Source: JBBIQZ01 sp037442065 (GTDB lineage Bacteria; Patescibacteriota; CPR2_A; CG2-30-33-46). Taken from it: a stretch of DNA of 8,857 nt. Location of the stretch: the NCBI GenBank assembly GCA_037442065.1, contig JBBIQZ010000026.1:1-8857 (forward strand), given 5' to 3'. Position 1 is the first letter of the stretch; the number at the start of each line of letters is the position of its first letter. The notes beneath the pieces are model-generated. The model was given only the letters and a program-made list of their open reading frames with translations. It was not told where the DNA came from and did no database searches. The translations under genes were made by a program, and so were the position numbers. Shown piece after piece: positions 4,555-8,857 of the stretch.

Positions 4555-7458
4555 TTATTTTTTTCGTTTTAAAGATGATTTTCGCAAAGGCTTTTTTTCT
4601 TTAGCCTTTGATCGACGACCTTTTTCGGCTCGCTTAACTTCCGTTCTTTTAGTCTTTTCAACAACTTTTTTATGAATATCCCGCGGCCTTACCTTTAAAC
4701 GAGCTTTTTTTACTGCAGTCTTTTCCTTTTCCAGACTAGTTTTCTTTTTTTTCTTAGGAAGCATTTTGGAAGGAATGCCGATTCTGGTTTTAGGAAGAGG
4801 AACTTTAACTTTTTCCTTTTTAATTGGAGCGGACGCTTTTTCAACCTCTTTCGAGACCCTTGAATTTACATCTCTTGCAATAGTCGAAGATCCCGACGGA
4901 ACAGTCGTTAATGTTGAGGCTTTTTCTACTTGCTCGTCGCTTATCTCTTTTTCTAATTTGGATATCTTGACTGAAGCAATGGAAGTAACTTTATCGTCAT
5001 CATTTAAACGCATTATCCTAACCCCTTGAGTTGCTCTGCCGATTCTGGAAATGGTTGATATAGGAGTTCTTATAACCTGACCTTTCTCGGAAATCACCAC
5101 TAAATCTTCTTTATCTGTTGTAATAACCCGCATATCAACTATTTGGCCGGTTTTTTTAGTAATGGCGGCGGCTTTAATTCCAGCGCCAGCTCTATGATGT
5201 TTGGTAAATAATTCAACCGGCGTTCTTTTGCCATAGCCATTTTCCATAACGACTAAAACTTCGGCATTTTTCTGAACAATGTCCATTCCTTGAACTAAAT
5301 CGGTTTTAGAAAGTTTGATAGCCCGAACTCCACGAGTGGCCCTTCCCATTGGCCGAGCCTCGGTTTCCGAAAATCTGATTGCTTTCCCTTCTTTAGTAAC
5401 TAGCAAAACATCATCTTTGCCAGAGGTAATCTTTACCCATTTTAATTCATCGGTTGGATCTAATTTTATGGCTATTAAACCGCTGCGTCTGGCAACCCTA
5501 AAATCGTCAATTTTGGTTTTTTTAACCAGTCCTTTTTTAGTCGCCATCAAAAGATAACCTTCTAAACCCTCAAATTTTTCAATGTTTATTAAAGCTGTAA
5601 CTTTTTCTTCGGGCGCTAATTGGATTAAATTTACAATCGCCTGGCCCTTGGCTGTCCGCTGGCCCACTGGAATGTCGTAAACTTTAGATTGGAAAACCCG
5701 ACCTTTATTGGTCAAAAAGAGCATATTATCGTGAGTGTTGGTTAAAAGAAGATGCTCTACAACGTCTTCTTCCCTAGTAGTCATTCCGATTATTCCTTTG
5801 CCTCCCCTTGCCTGCGCACGGTAAGTTTGGGGACTTAGCCTTTTAATATAATTGGAAGTGGTTAAAGCAACAATAGCTTCTTCGTTAGGGATTAAATCTT
5901 CCTGACCAAACTCTAAAACACCGGTTTTAACTACTTTGGTTTTTCTAGAATCGCCATATTTTTCTCTAATTTCTTGTAATTCTTTTTTGATAACATCTAG
6001 AATTTTTTTAGGGCTTTTTAAAAGTGCTTCTAGTTCGGTAATCAGTTTTCTTAAAGCTTTAAGCTCATCTTCTATTTTTTTTCGTTCCAAGGCCGCTAAA
6101 GTCTGTAAACGCATCAAAAGAATAGCTTCGGCTTGAACTGGAGTTAACTTAAACTTTTTAACCAAATTTTTCTTAGCTTGGTCTCTGTCTGGAGATTGCT
6201 TTATGGTTTTAATAACAGCGTCAATATGATCTAAAGCTTTTTTAAGCCCTTCTAAAATATGAGCTTTTTCCTTGGCACGAGCCAAGTCATATTTTGTTCT
6301 TCTTACAACTACTTCTTTGCGGTGGGCTACGAAATATTCAATTAATTCTTTTAAAGTTAAAAGCCGGGGCTGAATTCCATCAACCAAGGCCACCATATTT
6401 AAATGAAAAGCTCCCTGCATAGGTGTCCATTTAAAAAGCTGATTTAAAATCTTTTTAGGATAGGCGTCCTTTTTAAGCTCAATAACAATCCTAACTCCTT
6501 GGCGCGAAGATTCATCCCTTAAATCAGAAATACCCAATATTTTTTTTGATTTTACAAGCTCGGCGATCTTTTCAACCAATGAGGCTTTGTTCTGCTGATA
6601 AGGAATTTCAGTAACCACAATATTGAATTTGCCATTTTTCTTTTCTTGAATTTCGGCTTGGGCCCGCATCACAATACTGCCGCGGCCGGTAGCGTAAGCG
6701 GCTTTAATGTCTTTTTCGTTGTAAATAATTCCGCCTGTCGGGAAATCGGGTCCTTTAATATATTCAAATAAATCGTCAATAGTGCAACTTTGATGATCAA
6801 TTAAGTGAATTATGGCATCAATAACTTCAGTTAAATTATGCGGCGGAATGGCCGTAGCCATACCAACGGCAATCCCCATTGAACCGTTAAGTAAAAGTTG
6901 GGGAAGCTTTGCCGGTAAAACTTGGGGTTCTTTTTTGGTTCCGTCATAATTTGGGACAAAATTTACGGTATCTTTATCAATATCGGCAAGCATTTCTTCG
7001 GAAATATGAGCCATTTTAGCTTCTGTATAACGCATTGCGGCCGCCGAATCTCCATCCATGGAGCCAAAATTTCCCTGGCCAGAAACTAACGGATATCTCA
7101 TTAAGAAGTCCTGAGCCATCCTAACCATAGAATCATAAACAGCCACATCGCCATGAGGATGGTATTTTGCCAAAACCTCTCCAACAACTGCAGCTGACTT
7201 TCGAAAACGAGATTGATATCTAAGTCCTAATTCACCCATCGCAAAAAGAATTCTTCTATGAACCGGTTTTAAACCATCTCTAACATCGGGCAAAGCCCTG
7301 GCAACAATAACCGACATTGCATAATCCAAATAGCTCTCCTCCATCTCGGTTGTTATGGAACGAGGTTTTATATAGCCATACTCCCCTTGGTTTGACGGAG
7401 TATTATTGTTTTTTTGATTATTTTTATCTTCTTTGTTATTTTTATTTTCTTTTGCCAT
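4555..7458 (-). CDS. gyrA: DNA gyrase subunit A with basic C-terminal tail
   Basis: The breakage-reunion subunit of DNA gyrase, which introduces negative supercoils with GyrB in the cytoplasm. The 967 aa comprise an Asn/Lys-rich N-terminal extension (about 1-25), the winged-helix/tower/coiled-coil core (about 30-525) with KYHPHGD at 98-104 and the catalytic Arg-Tyr pair in AAMRYT (R143, Y144), and a six-bladed beta-pinwheel (about 527-830). The GyrA box QARGGKG (549-555) separates it from ParC, which lacks an intact one. Isoleucine I196 matches E. coli I174. The residue matching E. coli S83 is Val (V105), while D87 is kept (D109). From about 840 a 130-residue tail follows, with 40 Lys/Arg among the last 91 residues, unlike the short acidic tail of E. 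coli GyrA. ATG 7456-7458 has AAGG six nt upstream. The upstream spacer is an inverted-repeat region and a terminator follows. Confidence 0.97.
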   Translation of the reverse strand: MAKENKNNKEDKNNQKNNNTPSNQGEYGYIKPRSITTEMEESYLDYAMSVIVARALPDVRDGLKPVHRRILFAMGELGLRYQSRFRKSAAVVGEVLAKYHPHGDVAVYDSMVRMAQDFLMRYPLVSGQGNFGSMDGDSAAAMRYTEAKMAHISEEMLADIDKDTVNFVPNYDGTKKEPQVLPAKLPQLLLNGSMGIAVGMATAIPPHNLTEVIDAIIHLIDHQSCTIDDLFEYIKGPDFPTGGIIYNEKDIKAAYATGRGSIVMRAQAEIQEKKNGKFNIVVTEIPYQQNKASLVEKIAELVKSKKILGISDLRDESSRQGVRIVIELKKDAYPKKILNQLFKWTPMQGAFHLNMVALVDGIQPRLLTLKELIEYFVAHRKEVVVRRTKYDLARAKEKAHILEGLKKALDHIDAVIKTIKQSPDRDQAKKNLVKKFKLTPVQAEAILLMRLQTLAALERKKIEDELKALRKLITELEALLKSPKKILDVIKKELQEIREKYGDSRKTKVVKTGVLEFGQEDLIPNEEAIVALTTSNYIKRLSPQTYRAQARGGKGIIGMTTREEDVVEHLLLTNTHDNMLFLTNKGRVFQSKVYDIPVGQRTAKGQAIVNLIQLAPEEKVTALINIEKFEGLEGYLLMATKKGLVKKTKIDDFRVARRSGLIAIKLDPTDELKWVKITSGKDDVLLVTKEGKAIRFSETEARPMGRATRGVRAIKLSKTDLVQGMDIVQKNAEVLVVMENGYGKRTPVELFTKHHRAGAGIKAAAITKKTGQIVDMRVITTDKEDLVVISEKGQVIRTPISTISRIGRATQGVRIMRLNDDDKVTSIASVKISKLEKEISDEQVEKASTLTTVPSGSSTIARDVNSRVSKEVEKASAPIKKEKVKVPLPKTRIGIPSKMLPKKKKKTSLEKEKTAVKKARLKVRPRDIHKKVVEKTKRTEVKRAEKGRRSKAKEKKPLRKSSLKRKK

Positions 7459-7476
7459 GTTTTACCTTAAAAAAAT

Positions 7477-7567
7477 CCAAATGACAAATGAATGTCAAAT
7501 GACTAAATGCTTAAATTTTATAATTTGGCATTAAGATTTGATTTGACATTTGAGCTTTGGCATTTAA
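7477..7567. repeat. AT-rich imperfect inverted-repeat spacer upstream of gyrA
   Basis: The spacer between gyrA and the zinc-ribbon/NTF2 gene is built from repeated CAAATG/GACAAATG and CATTTG words. Arms 7477-7490 and 7547-7560 are complementary at 11 of 14 positions. Alternatively 7491-7500 and 7541-7550 form a perfect 10-bp pair. AATGC (7506-7510) pairs with GCATT (7528-7532) inside. It could be an intergenic repeat, and it must also contain whatever promoter gyrA uses: TATAAA lies on the minus strand within it, but no convincing -35 is visible. Confidence 0.6.
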
Positions 7568-7573
7568 TACTAT

Positions 7574-8677
7574 TTATTCTCCTTGAATATCCCAACGGTC
7601 AATGTACCATTTGCTGTCGCTTTGTACCCAAATTACCGCAAAGTGCCTGTTTATAGTCCATTTTGAACCGCTTTCTCTGTTTACTTGAAGCTCCCGACCA
7701 TAAATATCATATTGGCCGTCAGCATTTTTTTTGATCGTTGTTATTCTAAAGCTTTCCGGATAAGAATAGGCTCTGGCATCGGAAGATAAATCCGCATAAT
7801 TAAATTCTTTCTGGAAAGCTGGAGTCATATATTTGTTTAATTCACTTTGGTTGCCGGCAATATAGGCATTCATAAACGAGCTAACAACCGATTCTACTTT
7901 TGCCTTATCGTCTGCCTCTTGCTTTGCAGTCCTGTCTTGCTCTGCTTTAGTCTGTTCATCGAAGGCTAATTGCTTTTCGTAGGCTGATCTTACATCTTGG
8001 AATTTAGCAACGATATTAAAGGTATCATCAGAAAGCTTTTTATCTAAAAAATCAAACTTTGTGAATAGTTTAGAAAAGGAAGTTTTTGAAGTATCGGCAA
8101 GATTTTCTATTTCTGAAACATCCTGGTCGGTCATTTTAGAAGGGTTGTCTGCGGCGGCCCGCAAAGCTTGAAGATAGCCTTTATAATCCGACAAAGCTAA
8201 AAGAAAAGCTTCCTTTCCGTCACGGTAAGTATCGGAGGTTTTTAATTTGTTTAATTCATCCTGCTTGTCGCTTGCGATTTCTTCTTGGGTTTTTATTTTT
8301 AAAGCTACTTCCTTAAAATCATCCATTTTACTCATTTCTGAAGCTTTTTTGTTTAATTCATCGTTTTGTTTTTGGACTTCCTGCCAGATTCCTTTAACTT
8401 TGGCTTTAAATTGACCATCCTGGGAAAATCCCATATATAAAATAACAGCCGCCACCGAGGCAGAAGCAACAAAAATTACCAGCAAAGCCATAAAGGTCTT
8501 TTTTTTATAAAAAGGTTTTTTTACAGATGGTTTTTCGCCCGGTTTTTCGCCCGGTTTTTGATGCAGGCTTAAGCCGCAATGCGAACAAAAGTTTTCTGTC
8601 TTTTTTTGGATTGCGCCGCAATGGGGACAATAAACGTTATCCGTTTTAATCTGGATATCAGTGGTTTTAGTACTCAT
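7574..8677 (-). CDS. Zinc-ribbon, single-TM protein with extracytoplasmic NTF2-like domain
   Basis: A 367-aa protein. Residues 17-34 form a zinc ribbon (CPHC and CSHC, with C17, C20, C31, C34), followed by a Pro/Lys/Glu linker (GEKPGEKP), one TM helix at about 62-84, and a long helical, charge-rich extracytoplasmic region at about 90-255. A C-terminal domain at about 261-367 resembles NTF2/SnoaL-like folds: a starting helix (ESVVSSFMNAYIAG), a YMTPAF segment, and paired strands ending KWTINRHFAVIWVQSDSKWYIDRWDI. The zinc ribbon-TM-NTF2-like layout recalls Gram-positive envelope proteins of the TcaA/YvbJ type, although I cannot assign it to that family. ATG 8675-8677 has AAGGA five nt upstream. 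A TATAAT with a weak -35 lies just upstream. Its partner and function are unknown; it probably senses or scaffolds at the envelope. Confidence 0.8.
   Translation of the reverse strand: MSTKTTDIQIKTDNVYCPHCGAIQKKTENFCSHCGLSLHQKPGEKPGEKPSVKKPFYKKKTFMALLVIFVASASVAAVILYMGFSQDGQFKAKVKGIWQEVQKQNDELNKKASEMSKMDDFKEVALKIKTQEEIASDKQDELNKLKTSDTYRDGKEAFLLALSDYKGYLQALRAAADNPSKMTDQDVSEIENLADTSKTSFSKLFTKFDFLDKKLSDDTFNIVAKFQDVRSAYEKQLAFDEQTKAEQDRTAKQEADDKAKVESVVSSFMNAYIAGNQSELNKYMTPAFQKEFNYADLSSDARAYSYPESFRITTIKKNADGQYDIYGRELQVNRESGSKWTINRHFAVIWVQSDSKWYIDRWDIQGE
8529..8559. repeat. 12-bp tandem repeat in the zinc-ribbon/NTF2 gene
   Basis: The unit GGTTTTTCGCCC is present twice exactly (8529-8540 and 8541-8552) plus seven bases of a third copy. 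It encodes the Lys-Pro-Gly-Glu repeats between zinc ribbon and TM helix. Being a multiple of three, copy changes by slippage would lengthen or shorten the linker without a frameshift. Confidence 0.85.
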
Positions 8678-8700
8678 TTTTGTCCTTAGTTAACAATAAT

Positions 8701-8729
8701 ATTATATAAAATTATCTTTGGTAAAACAA
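8701..8729 (-). promoter_or_regulatory. Promoter of the zinc-ribbon/NTF2 gene
   Basis: The -10 TATAAT is at 8701-8706, a 17-nt spacer follows, and a weak -35 TTGTTT is at 8724-8729. The predicted start near 8694 leaves a leader of about 17 nt that contains the AAGGA ribosome binding site. The perfect -10 and good spacing support it; the -35 matches only the first three bases. Confidence 0.55.
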
Positions 8730-8762
8730 GCGTTAAAACTTAGTCTAAAGGGAATATTAAGA

Positions 8763-8796
8763 GGCAAAATTTTTGCAAATTGCGGTAAATTTTGCC
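8763..8796. repeat. Inverted repeat between two divergent promoters
   Basis: A perfect 10-bp inverted repeat, GGCAAAATTT (8763-8772) and its complement (8787-8796), with a 14-nt loop containing the small palindrome TTGCAA. It lies between the leftward promoter of the zinc-ribbon/NTF2 gene and the rightward promoter at 8809. No T run follows on either strand, so it is less like a terminator and could be a protein-binding site. Confidence 0.45.
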
Positions 8797-8808
8797 CTTA
8801 TTTACTCA

Positions 8809-8839
8809 TTGACAAATTGCCTTCAAGCAATAGTATAAT
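8809..8839 (+). promoter_or_regulatory. Rightward promoter reading out of the window
   Basis: Perfect TTGACA (8809-8814) and TATAAT (8834-8839) hexamers on the plus strand, with a rather long 19-nt spacer. The predicted start is near 8846. The transcript would begin with GGCTCTTTAA within its first dozen bases, which resembles an rRNA-type boxA. The gene it serves lies beyond the right edge. This is the only plus-strand transcription signal supported in the window. Confidence 0.6.
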
Positions 8840-8857
8840 AAGCGAATGGCTCTTTAA

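Noticed and set aside
4766..6136. Plus-strand ORFs of 66-87 aa opposite gyrA
   Set aside because: Antisense shadows of a strongly conserved gene with no independent signals.
8846..8857. ATG start right after the rightward promoter
   Set aside because: The frame reads Met-Ala-Leu then stop, so it is not a gene; a leader role is possible but unsupported.

Overview
The window looks like a piece of a small-genome, AT-rich bacterium of the Candidate Phyla Radiation (Patescibacteria, probably Parcubacteria-like). The basis is the combination of an insertion-bearing 16S rRNA gene, very AT-rich compact gene spacing, many single-pass membrane proteins of unknown function, and short GC-rich palindromic repeats inside a gene. 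UGA is a normal stop codon here: it ends three genes (at 841, 2264 and 3104). That argues against Gracilibacteria/SR1 (code 25). The taxonomic call is inference from these traits, not from a database comparison.

Layout: every gene is on the minus strand, so transcription runs from right to left. At the right edge (8809-8857) a promoter with consensus hexamers points rightwards, out of the window. Going left come a membrane-anchored zinc-ribbon/NTF2-like protein (7574-8677), an AT-rich inverted-repeat spacer, gyrA (4555-7458) with a strongly basic C-terminal tail, and a hairpin terminator (4508-4537). Next is a tightly packed five-gene unit: a TM-anchored propeller-like protein (3104-4492), a TM/coiled-coil/PsbP-like protein (2431-3075), a 51-aa double-CxxC zinc-ribbon protein (2264-2419), a divergent PAP2-family protein (1824-2267) and a three-TM protein (1412-1831). 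The last four genes are separated by 11 nt or less, or overlap by 4-8 nt.

Immediately after the last of these genes, with no visible terminator, sits a strong sigma70-type rRNA promoter (TTGACA-17-TAATAT) with a boxB/boxA-like leader. It drives the 16S rRNA gene (1-1200), whose 3' part lies beyond the left edge at about E. coli position 959.

The most unusual feature is in the 16S gene. Helix 6 (V1) is a perfect 19-bp stem, and its loop is replaced by 272 nt that encode a complete 81-aa GIY-YIG endonuclease on the rRNA strand. The stop codon of the endonuclease shares a base with the stem. The insert is too small to hold a group I intron around the ORF, so it is better read as an intervening sequence (IVS) of the RNase III-excised or retained-expansion type that carries a minimal homing-type nuclease. 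Secondary points of interest are the histone-like GyrA tail, a Val at the GyrA quinolone-contact Ser position, an in-frame palindromic repeat, and possible leaderless starts.
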